Origin: Phytopythium helicoides | Lineage: Eukaryota; Oomycota; Peronosporomycetes; Pythiales; Pythiaceae | Assembly (NCBI GenBank): GCA_024867545.1 | Contig: JANFNE010000004.1 | Coordinates: 558,001 to 622,000 of the forward strand | Direction: 5' to 3' | Length of the DNA: 64,000 nucleotides | Part shown: positions 21,802-32,243 of the stretch, piece after piece | How positions within the stretch are numbered: the stretch's first letter is position 1 | Layout of the letters: each line of letters begins with the position of its first letter | Translations under genes and position numbers: made by a program | Notes under the pieces: generated by a model | Told to the model about the DNA's origin: nothing | What the model saw: only the letters and a program-made list of their open reading frames with translations | Database searches by the model: none

Positions 21802-24062
21802 TAATTCTCTGCAGTGGATGGAAGTCTCATTTTGATATGCGACGTCACTAAGTATCAAATTGATGTGTTGGTGGTTATAAGACTCAAATCGACTCACCTG
21901 GCAGTAGGTGCCATTCCGATTTGTCCACAAGTTCACAGTGCCTTCCTCGCCTTCTTCTTTGTTGTCGTTTTGGCTTTCGGTTGTGGTTGCAGTTCCTTCG
22001 AGACTTGGACAGCCATCACCTCGTCTGCCGTTAGAACCGCTTCAGACTCTTGACGTGAGTCTCTCTTCTTCTTCCTACTTTCAGCTCGCGCTCGTTTGGT
22101 CTGCTGAGCTTCTTCTGCTTGCTCTAGAGTCGGCGCTGCATAAAGTCGGTTGTCTTTGTACTCGTCAGGCACGTAGCTGCGGATTTTGCTGTGCATCTGG
22201 AGGATCTTCTCTGTGTTTGGCTTTGGCTGTGGTAGCGGATCGAGGTGCTCCATGAACAGCGCTTCCACTTGCTCGGCATCCACCATAGCGCCGTCAAATT
22301 TCTTGCGAAGATCGACAACCACGGGCTCATCATCAGGACCGACTCGGCACTCCACGACACCTGGCTTCTCCTTCATCATGGTGAAAATCTGGAACTTGCG
22401 GATGGCGGGGATGTCTCGATAAACCTCCGACACGATAGGCTTGAAACTTTTCATGATTCGACATGACTCGTCGATGTGAGTTGTCCTGACCGAACTTGCA
22501 GCAGAATCAGCAACCTCGAGTAGCTGCTCCATTGTCCACACATCAACACGCTCGAATTTCTTCCTCACATGTCCAAACCCGCGATCCACTGCGTTCTTTG
22601 TGTGGCCCTTGACGAAGAACTTCAAGTCAACGCGCTCGTACGCTGCGGTGTGAACACAAGCCAGCAAAAACTTGACGACATAATTGTTCTTGTTCTGTCC
22701 GCCGCAGTTGTCAGCGTAGACAGTCAGTCGTTTCGGCCCATGGCGAGCAGCAACGTGCTGCAAGAAGTGGCGGACCATCGATATCACTTCTTCCGATCCC
22801 TTCCCTGCAATATCCTCTCCGTAGATGTAGTTGTACTGCAGCTTCTCGTTTGCATAGTAAATGCCGAAGAGATTGACTGCCCACAGCGACATAAAGTACC
22901 ATTGAGACGGAGTGCTAGTGAGGCTTGGCAATGTCAGGTTCTGGCTGAAATCCATGATGATAACTGCGTGGTCATCACTCAAATTTTCGAGATCCGCTAG
23001 GTACTCCATTCTGCACATGTGGACAGCAAAACGAAATGGCATTAGCATCCATCACATAACAAAATGAGACTTACATCCCTCGTACCGCATCCTCCTAGCA
23101 GCAGCAGTATGCTTGCCAAACGCTTCAGTCTCATCAGTGGTAGGTGAGTGCTTCATTCGCGACTGGTAGATGGTGCACTCATCGCACACGTTACTGCGGA
23201 CAGAGCGAATACGTATCGTCGGGCACTTCGCAGACATCAGCTGCCTCAAAGTCGATCGCGCTGGGGCTCGAACCTGGAGGTTCTTTTCGTCGATGTATCT
23301 GAGCATCTCGTCGTATAGTCGATCCCACGTCAAATATGCCGGTAGGAGCGTGTAGTCGACGGGTGAGTAGTAGCGAACAACACGGCCATCTTGAATGCGC
23401 TGTTGACGGACTTTGATAGGAACATCATCTCCGATTTCCTTCGCCAGTCCTTTAAACCATTCAACCAGCCATGTGTCGTCAATAGCAGTAGCATTGTGGT
23501 TGCCGCGCCCACCATGGGGCTTTGGTGAAATCTCACCACCCTTGATTCTCTCCCTCAAACGCGCGACAGTTGACGTGGATATCCGATAGCACGAGCAGAA
23601 AGATTCACGGCAGACGCGGCCAACAAGTGGTAGGTGGTAAGCAAACTTGTCCCGCAAGCCATGTCCTCTTCTCCTCACAGCCGTATCCGCTTCCTTGAGA
23701 ACGGCGAGTGCTGTCATGATGCTCGTCATCTTCTCGCTCTTGGACAGCTGCGCGAGCGAGCGTAGGAAGCTCTCCAGCTCGTGCATTCTCCCTTTCAAAC
23801 ACCCGCCGCACGGATCGTCGTTGACAAGGGCTCTGATCTGGTCGCGAAAGTCGGGAGCTACATCGCTTGCTTCCACCGACTCGTACTGGGTCTCCTCTTC
23901 GTCCTCATCGTCCGACACTTGAGCCACCTCTTCGTCCTCCTCCCAGTCCTCGTCCGCGCTGTCGTCGGGTGCGCTTGGGATCTCCCAGTCGCTAGCGCTG
24001 CTGTCGCCCTCGCCCATGTCCGTGGTCTCGTGGAGTCCGAGGAGCCGGGGAGTTTTTGACAG
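21787..24062. mobile_element. DUF7869-type DNA transposon with candidate 13-bp TIRs
   Basis: CTGTCAAAAACTC at 21787-21799 and its exact reverse complement GAGTTTTTGACAG at 24050-24062 enclose one transposase-like gene, 2,276 bp in all. Beyond 13 bp the ends diverge at once. No target-site duplication is visible next to them, so the true ends could lie further out; ATTCGTAC at 21710-21717 recurs inverted at 24100-24107. The left end is itself part of a palindrome (21775-21801). Confidence 0.55.
21933..24017 (-). CDS. Transposase-like protein, DUF7869 family
   Basis: The N-terminal exon (24017 to about 23070) is acidic at first, then has a Cys-containing segment (DPCGGCLKGR), a helix-turn-helix-like stretch (FCSCYRISTSTVARLRERI) and SNVCDECTIYQ. 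The second exon (about 22998 to 21933) carries the catalytic-looking core: IIMDFSQNLTLP, LTVYADNCGGQNKNN and FFVKGHTKNAVDRGFGHVRK, a D...D...H/D layout typical of DUF7869 proteins of oomycete repeats. The tail is Lys-rich. The intron ends at TGTGCAG. A GTACGAG donor keeps the frame, while the more canonical GTAAGT ten bases later would create a stop. No other lesion, so it may be recently active. Confidence 0.75.
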
Positions 24063-24429
24063 CGGAGGAAAACAGCGCTTTTCTCCGAAACTCGTTTAGG
24101 TACGAATATCGATGGTCAAACTTTGGAGGCGATTTTCTCGAAATCGTTCAATGGTTGCTTAGTGTCATTTCGTTTCGCGCTCCCTCAGATGCAAGCTCGT
24201 GTGACACGGAGCTCCCCGCCGCTCGCCAAGCTGCTCCGCTCCACAACCGCAAGCGCCTGCCGCCGCTCTCCACGCCGCTCCGCTGCTCCTTCCGCAAGCT
24301 CCTCAAGCTCCTCGCGCTCGCCTCGGCGTCGGCCCAGAGAGAGCAGCGCACGCTTCGCTGAACGGTGCAGAGCCAAAGACGGGCGAGAAACGCCCGACAC
24401 AGGAATAGCGCGGACCCTTTCAGCCCCCG

Positions 24430-26328
24430 ATGGACGCTCGGCCGCGCGCGCTGCCGGCGCTAGGAAGAGCCAAAGCCAGGCACGGCGCCAGCCAGCAGCC
24501 GCAGCCGACCGACATGGCCAGGGAGGACGCCAAGCGCGCGCGCGCGCTCAACCGCGTGCAGCCGGCAGACAAGTTGAGCACTGTGGGGATCGGCGAGCAG
24601 CCCGGCGCGAATGGGAGCCCCGCGCGCAGCAAGCCCTCGACAGCATCGTTCGCGCACATCTTCTTCAACCGGCGCCCGCTGGAGCTGCTCAAGCGCACGA
24701 GCTCGCTGCTCTCGGGCGGCGGCAGCTTTAGGAACACAAGTGGTAGCAGCACCAGCCCGGCCGCGGCCAAACCGGCCGCCAAATCCGAGAGGATCCCCGA
24801 GACCTCCGCGCCGCTGAATTGGAAGCATGAAATGGCCGCGGCGCCATCCACGACGACCTCGCTCGCGTCGGTGGAGCCGATCGCGCAGCACAGACCGCCG
24901 CAGCCGCTCGAACACGTGCACACCAAGCCACAACCGCCAGTGCACCACCATCATCATGCCCACCACGCGCGAGCTAGTCGCCACCGAGAGCAAATGCTCG
25001 CGCCCTCGCCGCCCCAGCCGAAAGCGACGCCGTGTGCGCGCGACATCCTGCTCCATGCTCCTGGAGAGCTCTCCAAATTTGAAAAGACAGAGATCCTCGC
25101 GTACGACCAAGTCTTCTTCTACTCGACGCTGTCGGTCAAGGCACAGCGCCGCGGCGGGCGCATCGTCAGTGCGCTCCCCACGCACGGAGACGACAATCCC
25201 ATCGACGACGACGAGCAAAACCAGGAGGGAGGAAACCCTCCCGTCGAGTACAACGACGGCTTTGACGACGAGCGCGGAGACTACCTCATGCTCATGCAGG
25301 ACCACCTGGCATACCGCTTCGAGGTACTACGCGCGCTCGGCCGCGGCTCCTTCGGTCAGGTCGTGCTTTGTCTCGACCACAAGTTGCAGCGCCAAGTCGC
25401 CATCAAGGTCATCCGCAATCGGGCCAAGTATGCCGAGCAGGCCATGCTCGAGGTCCAGCTCCTCACGCAACTTGCACGGGCAGATGCGCCTGCTCGCAGC
25501 AACGTCGTGCAGATGCACGAGTGCTTCCGCTTCCGCAACCACGTGTGCATCGTGTTCGAGCTGCTCGGACTGAACCTGTACGACTTCCTCAAGCTGCGGT
25601 ATTTCCAGGGTCTCGAGATGCCGCAGATCCGCCGCGTCGCCAAGCAGCTTGCTGAGGCACTCTTGGCGCTGAAGGACCTCGACATCATCCACTGCGACCT
25701 CAAGCCCGAGAACGTGCTGATCCGGCCCGATCCGACTCACCCTTCGACTGCTCCTGTCGCAAACAACCCTGTCAATGCCATCACGCTCATTGACTTTGGC
25801 AGTGCCTGCTTGCAGACTAGCGGTGCCATGTTCACGTACGTGCAGAGTCGCTTCTATCGCAGTCCCGAAGTCATCCTGGGCCACGCGTACTCGACGTCGA
25901 TTGACATGTGGAGCCTTGCGTGCATCCTTGTCGAGCTGTACACGGGTCACCCAATCTTTGCTGGCGAAAATGAGCGCGAGCAACTCGCGTGCATCATGGA
26001 GATGCTCGGCGTGCCGCCGCTTCCGTACTTGCTGAAGTGTAAGCGCCGTCGGCACTTCTTCGACGAGCCAGAGGGAGAAGGAAGCGACAGCATGGACGGG
26101 ATCAGCATGGTTGCGTCGATCATCAGTGGACCGCGCTTCGTCCCGAAGCCCTTCGTGAATTCTAGGGGGCGGCGACGCATGCCGGGAGCGCGCAGCTTGT
26201 ATTCTGCCGTGCAGACAGGTGACGAAGGTTTTCTCGCGTTCTTGACAAAGTGCTTTGTCTGGGAACCGGATCAACGTTTGACCCCCGAGCAAGCGTTGCA
26301 GGACCCGTGGATACTTGGCACTGAGTGA
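24430..26328 (+). CDS. DYRK-family dual-specificity protein kinase
   Basis: CMGC-group kinase that phosphorylates Ser/Thr and autophosphorylates on Tyr. A disordered N-terminus of about 210 residues contains a His-rich run. FEKTEILAYDQVFFY resembles the DH box that precedes the catalytic domain in DYRKs. The kinase domain (about residues 295-630) has GRGSFGQV, VAIKVI, HCDLKPEN (Cys in place of Arg before Asp, typical of DYRK), IDFGSAC and YVQSRFYRSPEVILG, where YVQ is the YxY activation-loop motif. Length 632 aa, no intron. All catalytic residues are present. A class-2 DYRK is most likely. Convergent with the WD40 gene, 113 bp apart. Confidence 0.9.
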   Translation: MDARPRALPALGRAKARHGASQQPQPTDMAREDAKRARALNRVQPADKLSTVGIGEQPGANGSPARSKPSTASFAHIFFNRRPLELLKRTSSLLSGGGSFRNTSGSSTSPAAAKPAAKSERIPETSAPLNWKHEMAAAPSTTTSLASVEPIAQHRPPQPLEHVHTKPQPPVHHHHHAHHARASRHREQMLAPSPPQPKATPCARDILLHAPGELSKFEKTEILAYDQVFFYSTLSVKAQRRGGRIVSALPTHGDDNPIDDDEQNQEGGNPPVEYNDGFDDERGDYLMLMQDHLAYRFEVLRALGRGSFGQVVLCLDHKLQRQVAIKVIRNRAKYAEQAMLEVQLLTQLARADAPARSNVVQMHECFRFRNHVCIVFELLGLNLYDFLKLRYFQGLEMPQIRRVAKQLAEALLALKDLDIIHCDLKPENVLIRPDPTHPSTAPVANNPVNAITLIDFGSACLQTSGAMFTYVQSRFYRSPEVILGHAYSTSIDMWSLACILVELYTGHPIFAGENEREQLACIMEMLGVPPLPYLLKCKRRRHFFDEPEGEGSDSMDGISMVASIISGPRFVPKPFVNSRGRRRMPGARSLYSAVQTGDEGFLAFLTKCFVWEPDQRLTPEQALQDPWILGTE

Positions 26329-26441
26329 GGGCTGAGCTGAGAAAGTATGAAGATTCAGTCAACCAAGCAGCAACGGCACAGGTTCACTTCAAACTCGGTC
26401 GGCCAGCGAGCTTCATGTTCGTTGTATCCAGTCTGTCTGCG

Positions 26442-27822
26442 CTACAAGGCGCGCTCGAGCAGCGACTGGTACGCAAACTCGTCGGATCGCCATGCACGCA
26501 CCATCTTGTCCCACGAGCCAGTCGCCAAGAGCGCCAGCGGCCGCCGCCGGTCGCTAGCAGTTGGGTCGCGCTGCGTGTACCAAGTTAGCCCCCGCACATA
26601 GTCGCTGTGCGCAGCGTGCTCAGGTGATGTGGTCGGAGAAGAGGACACCTCAGCCACCTTGGCATTCGGCGTGCAGCTGTCGGTGATCAGCGCGACGGTG
26701 GCATCGTCACTTCCGGTCGCCAGCAGGTCTTCGTGGTAGGATGAGTACTTGACAGTGTGGATCGCGCCTCCGTGCACCGCCTGCACAAATTGAAGTCAAA
26801 ACGTAAAAATGAGGAGCCATTGCTAGCCACATGAACCCAGCAGAGCTCGAGTATAATACACACCAACTGATTCAAAGGCTGCTTAGGTGCACGAGTGTCG
26901 TAGGTCAGCACTGTGCCGTCCTCCAGGCCAACCGCGCAGACGTAGTCCTTGCGCGGGTGCCAGTCGACCGCGAACGCCGGTGTCTTGGTCTTGAAGAGCA
27001 TGGACGCTGCGTGCGGTCGACGGCTGTCCCAGACGACGACCGTGCGGTCCTGGGCCGCGGATGCCAGCGTCGGCGCCGTCGTCGGGTGCATTGCCACTCC
27101 CCAGACGAGATCCGTGTGGCCTTGAAGAGCATCAATGTTAGTTATCTCCCCGTGGCAGCGGATCCACAGCCATCGAACCTTCAAATGTCGCGACGTGGCT
27201 GGCACTAGCGTCGATCTCCCACAGCTTGACCCTGCGCTCAATCCCGACAACTCAGCGTCTCCGCTCTCAAAAAGCCTCCTCCTCAAGACCCATGGACGCA
27301 CGTGAGGTCCCAGCTGCAGGACGCGAGCTTGGTCTTGTCGGCCGCGGACGCACTCAGCCCCGTGACCACATCGTCGTGTCCCCAGCCGTCCTCTCCAGCG
27401 CTCGCGTCCGCGTCTTCCCCAGCACTCTCCACCCTCGCTCCAACGAGCGGCACGAGCGTAAAGTCGACGTCCGACGACAGCCGCAGCAGCCGCACGTCGC
27501 CGTCGTCGCAGGCGCACGCGAGCACGTCGCGCTCGCGGCCGCACCAGGCGAGCGCGCCCACGCCCGCGTCCAGCTGCAGCGCGCACAGCTGCTCGAGCGA
27601 GCCGCCGTCCAGCAGCGCCACGCCGCCGCCCCACCGGTTGCCCTCGAGCTGCGAGCGCGCCACGGCCACGAGCGCCAGCTCGCCGTCCTCCTCGTCCGCC
27701 GCGGAGCCCGCCGCCTCGGCGTCGCTGCCGCTCGTCGCCCCGCCGTGCGCCAGCGCAGTGGCCGCCAGCGCGTCCACCTGCAGCCCGCGCGCCGAGAACT
27801 CGCCCGCCGCCACGCGCAGCAT
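26442..27822 (-). CDS. WDR77: MEP50/WDR77-like WD40 protein (methylosome cofactor)
   Basis: Partner of the arginine methyltransferase PRMT5 in other eukaryotes. Four exons were read by eye: 27822-27302, 27231-27179, 27120-26864 and 26780-26442, giving 389 aa with consistent phases. WD repeats: ALAWCGRERDVLACACDDG, GHDDVVTGLSAS with LASCSWD, HTDLVWGVAMHP with QDRTVVVWD, AVHGGAIHTVKYS with ATGSDD, and DYVRGLTWY with ATGSWDKMVRAW. The order and the N-terminal layout follow WDR77. One intron has a clear ACTAAC branch site. The start at 27822 gives MLRVAAGEF. Another WD40 protein of the same size cannot be excluded without a search. Confidence 0.72.
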
Positions 27823-28043
27823 GGTCGGTGGCTTGGCTGGAGTGGCCTAGAAGCGCGCGGGTGTATTTATTTACAAATATGATACAGACGGCGACACTTT
27901 GATGGGCTGATGGAAAATGCATGGGTGCGACGTGAAGCTTAGTCGAAAGCTACTCGACGCCTCTCGCGCTGCGCTCCGGTTGCCATTCCCCGTGCTCATG
28001 GCAACGAGGCTGCTCGTGACGCTACTGGAAGTACGCAGAAAAC

Positions 28044-28061
28044 AAAAAAAAAAAAAAAAAA
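28044..28061. repeat. A18 homopolymer
   Basis: A run of 18 A between the WD40 gene and glycosyltransferase copy 2. It could be an old retroposed tail, but no gene sits directly upstream of it. Confidence 0.8.
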
Positions 28062-28423
28062 TATCATTCAGGGTCAAAAAAATATCGGGAGCGTCGACGC
28101 CACGCCACCAAGGACCCCAACTCAGCCTGCAGGTGCTACACTACAGCTGCTGCAGAGTCTCCAGCGGTGCCATGGGGTGGCTGGATTCTTCAATTCTTCA
28201 ACACGTCGTCGCTCAGCACAAAGTACGATATCACTGCTCGCAATCAGTATGACCAGAGTGGTACTGCAATAGAGATTTGTGCTAACTACTGGCCGAGACG
28301 GGACTGCTGCTGTATGCCTGAGTGCCTTTGCGAATCTGCGATTCGAGACTTGCACGTCCTAGCGGCTCCCATTCCAACTCTTCGCGATTTGCTGACACAT
28401 AGTTCACGCGCGAACACTGTGAG

Positions 28424-30052
28424 ATGCACGCAGAAGTCAAGGACCAGCAGCAGCCCTCATGGTCTCGCAGGCGTGTGCAGTTCGCGGCCATCGTCGGGGT
28501 CTTGCTTTCGCTCGTAGTCGTCAGCGTCACCATCGAGAGCTCGGCCATCTCGGAGCTTAAACTCTTCCACGCCAGCACCACATCCAGTCTGCGTACTACT
28601 GGGACAACTGCAGCAGCCAGTGCTTCGAGCCACGCGTCTGACCCCGCTGCGGTCGGAAGCGTAGACGCCGTTGCTTCGTCGCCAAGCAGTCTGCAGGATG
28701 ATAGCCGGCATGACAGCCTGCACGGTACCTCTACGAGCACGCACGACAGCTACCACGAGCTTCACCATTCGTCATCGTCCAGCCAACGAGGTGGAAGCAG
28801 CACGAGTCCAACAACAGCTCCACTGAGCAGCTACCAAGACACTCAGTCACCGTCTGAAGTCAGCACTTCCGGTAGCGCGACGTTGTCTTCGCATTCAGTC
28901 CACGAGGACGAACCGCAACCAAAGTTGGTGTCCGAAGATGGCATCGAGACTACGAACTCGACGTCCGAGTTTCAGAGACCCACCGAACACTCCTTGCCCT
29001 CATCCGCTCAACATGGTGAGGAAGGCGGGGTGGACCCAGTCTCATCGAGCGATCGAACGCTTGACTATTCGCAGGTGCCGTCAGGAAGTGGTGCTGATGC
29101 TACCGCTGCTTCGTCTATTCACGATAGCGTACCGCAATTGACGTTGGCGCCTCAAGTTGAGCATGAGGACACCGCACACCCCTCTTCGGCGTCGTCTCAA
29201 GCTGATCTCGGTGAAACGAACTCTGCACCGACGCCAACTGTAGATGATAATGAGAACTCGACAATATCCCAAGCGGAGACCCGACCGTCGTCAGTGCCTC
29301 TGCTTGTCCCTGGATTCGAGACTCCGACTCGCGACCCAGCACTCCCCCTAGCAGTCCACGCGCTTTGGATTGGTGATATCGACCGTGCACCAAGAAGTCT
29401 TGAGCTGTACCATACCAAAGGCTTCGAGTTGACGATCCACAATGACGTCGACAGCATCCTCGACGGATTCTCGCATCACGTGAAGCTCGCATACAGCCTC
29501 GCTATCCCTCGTGTCGTGGGTTTCGACTTCCTCAAGTTCCTAATGTTATACAAGTACGGCGGGTCTGGTCGTCGACGCCGACACGTACCCGAATGTGTCG
29601 CCATCGGAGGTACAATACTCGAGTGACTGTCACGTCTGTTTGGCAAGGAGGCACACCTAGGCCCGGGACAGTTCTCTGGCCCGACTTATCGCCAAGTTGG
29701 TAGCAACACGTACGGGCTCACACGACCATACCAACTGCTGAACTGGGCCATGTTGGCTCGCGAGCCTCGCAATCCTCACGTGGCTGCACTAATCGACGGT
29801 GCCATGAGGCACTTCTTCGGACTTCGAGATATGGAGCAAAGTCTTGTGCAGGACATTGCAGGCTCTGGTCTCATGTCGGACTATGTGGGACTGCTATATG
29901 CTGAGAAAGGTCTCAGCTACGTGGATGCCTTCAACACCCGCACTCCTCCAATGAGTTTGCAGGCTGTTGATGGGTTGTGCATGCTCGAGAACGAGCTACG
30001 TGACTGGGTGGATCCACCACGACTTCTCCGATTCCTGGCGATCAGGAGAAAT
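28424..30052 (+). pseudogene. GT32-like glycosyltransferase copy 2, frameshifted
   Basis: Same architecture as copies 1 and 3: membrane segment, Ser-rich stem, then ALWIGDI, NDVDSILDGF and FDFLKFLMLYKYGG. Compared with copy 3, one base is gained near 29564, just before the DXD motif. One is lost near 29637, which restores the frame, and one is gained near 30004. The first shift brings in a TGA at about 29624, so the product would lack the catalytic DXD. The downstream part (29750 onward) is otherwise well conserved. Either a recent pseudogene or uncorrected sequencing indels. It shares its 3' flank (about 30100-30160) with copy 3. Confidence 0.75.
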
Positions 30053-30730
30053 TAGTAACTAGAGAATACCAATAGAGACAAAGATAACTGCATTTACGAT
30101 GCACAGCATCCGGCTCACATCTGGATCGATCAAACCAACATAGCACACCGCGTCAATCCGAAAAAGGAAGCTGCTTGGTCATGCTCTCAAGTCCGAGTGC
30201 ACAGCGCTGCCGCCCACTGAGTGTATTATAGCACTTCGTTCGGCAGCTACAGTAACTGTTTTGCGTACAATGTTGAGGAAACTCGTGCAGATCTTGTGCG
30301 TGCGCGAGGTAGGACTGAAGCTTGCTTGAGCGTAATGCCCATCGCCTTTATGAATTTTGTATGGCTAAATCGAGATCGAGTTCGTGTTACCGCCCGATAT
30401 GAGCTTACCAGGTTCAACGTTTCCGCGGACTTAGGAGCAATCCACGATCGGATGATGCAATCGTAGTTGGCTGATGAGATGTTGGGTCGCTCATGGGCCA
30501 GTCGACGGTGACGGCAAGCTGCTGGCATCCAAGCGAAGCAAGGAGTATCCTGGCGTTTATTGAGCGTTTGAAATTCTGGGATGGTTGCGCGTCCACACAA
30601 ATAGCGAGCTGTTGTCATCTCTATCTATCTTTTCTCCCGCCACCATCTTTCTTGGTCGCATGGCTTGACAGCTCCCATTTCCAGTCTTTGCAACTTCCAG
30701 GCACACCAAGACTCGCTGACACTCGCGGAC

Positions 30731-32146
30731 ATGCACGCAACGATCGAGGACCAGCAGCCCTCGTGGTCTCGCAGGCGCGTACTATTCACGTGTGTTGTGG
30801 GCGTTGCGCTCATGCTCGCAGTCGTGGGCGTTGGCGTCCAGGGATCAGCCATCTCAAACCAGCTCCAGCTCTTCCGCGTCAACACTGCATCACATCTACG
30901 CGCTGCAAGCAATTCCGCAGCCAGCACAGCAGAACATGCAGCTGACGTGTCGGCTGCTGGGAGCGTTGGATCGGTTCTTGTGTCGTCCAGCAGCGCGCAG
31001 AGTGATGAGCAGTCTGGAAGCCTCCTGCAACATCACATTAAAAGCGGTCATGGAAGCGACCAGGATCAACACGACTCATCGTCGTCCAGCAAGCGAGATG
31101 AGAGTAGTTCCAACCCAGCGATAACTTCTAGCAGCTACGAGGAGACGCAGCAACCGTCATCCAATGGTGCTAGCGCAGTTTCATCGCTCCATGGCAACGA
31201 GCCACGCTCAGAATCACAAGAAGACACACCGTCAGCGTCGGCAGCTCATGATGACCGCCACGAAGATGCGCAATCCGTACCAGTGTTTTCCGACAGCAAC
31301 GAAGACAAAACCTCGATGCCAACGCTCCCACCTGCAGGAACCAGTGAGAACACCATCCCGAAAGCAGAGATCCGTCCGCCATCAGTACCTCTGCTGGTCC
31401 CCGGATTCGAAACTTCTACTCGCGACTCAGCACTCCCACCTGCTGTGCATGCACTTTGGATTGGCGATATCAATCGCGTCGCCAGCGGCCTCGACCGCTA
31501 TCGAGCAGCTGGTTTTGAGCTAATGATCCACAATGACGTTGACAGCATCCTCGACGGATTCGCAGATCATGTAAAGCTTGCATACAGCCTTGCCATCCCT
31601 CGTGTGGCGGGTTTCGACTTCCTGAAGTTCCTAATGTTATACAAGTACGGCGGGTTGGTCGTCGACGCCGACACATACCCGAATGTGTCACCGTCGGAGG
31701 TGCAATACTCGAGCGACTGTCACGTCCTCTTTGGCAAAGAGACACATCTCGACCCATGGCAGTTTGCTGGGCCAACGTATCGGCAGGCCAGTGGTAACAC
31801 GTACGGATTCTCGCGTCCGTATCAATTACTGAACTGGGCCATGTTGGCTCGCGAGCCTCGCAATCCCCACGTGGCTGCACTCATTGACGGTGCTATGCGG
31901 CACTTCTTCGGTCTCCGAGATGTCGAGGAGAGCTTTGTGCAGGAAATTGCGGGCTCTGGTCTCATGTCTGACTATGTGGGACTGCTGTACGCCGAGAATG
32001 GCCAGGATTTCGTGTCTGCTTTTGACGCACCCACGCCTCCGATGAGTTTGCAGGCTGTGGACGGATTGTGCATGCTCGAGAACGAGCTGCGTGATGGATG
32101 GATCCATCACAGTTTCAAGGGTACTTGGAAATTGGGAAACAAGTAG
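30731..32146 (+). CDS. DXD-motif glycosyltransferase, type II membrane (GT32-like), copy 3
   Basis: Intact paralogue of copy 1, in inverted orientation about 16 kb away. The start at 30731 (MHATIEDQQ) is preferred; an ATG at 30665 would add 22 residues also present upstream of copy 1. The membrane segment (FTCVVGVALMLAVVGVGV) is identical to that of copy 1. The stem is Ser/Glu/His-rich. The catalytic part has ALWIGDI, NDVDSILDGF, VVDADTYPN (DXD) and the C-terminal DGLCMLENELRDGWIHH. Expected in the Golgi, using a nucleotide sugar and a divalent metal; acceptor unknown. No intron. Confidence 0.82.
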   Translation: MHATIEDQQPSWSRRRVLFTCVVGVALMLAVVGVGVQGSAISNQLQLFRVNTASHLRAASNSAASTAEHAADVSAAGSVGSVLVSSSSAQSDEQSGSLLQHHIKSGHGSDQDQHDSSSSSKRDESSSNPAITSSSYEETQQPSSNGASAVSSLHGNEPRSESQEDTPSASAAHDDRHEDAQSVPVFSDSNEDKTSMPTLPPAGTSENTIPKAEIRPPSVPLLVPGFETSTRDSALPPAVHALWIGDINRVASGLDRYRAAGFELMIHNDVDSILDGFADHVKLAYSLAIPRVAGFDFLKFLMLYKYGGLVVDADTYPNVSPSEVQYSSDCHVLFGKETHLDPWQFAGPTYRQASGNTYGFSRPYQLLNWAMLAREPRNPHVAALIDGAMRHFFGLRDVEESFVQEIAGSGLMSDYVGLLYAENGQDFVSAFDAPTPPMSLQAVDGLCMLENELRDGWIHHSFKGTWKLGNK

Positions 32147-32243
32147 AAACTAAAAACATTTCACATTGGATAGCATCCGCGTGGCTGATGCCCTCATCTG
32201 GATCGATCAAACCAACACAGCTCATTGCGCCACAGGTAGCTTT

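Noticed and set aside
28044..28061. Poly-A run considered as the tail of a retroposed gene or LINE
   Set aside because: No coding remnant or target-site duplication next to it.
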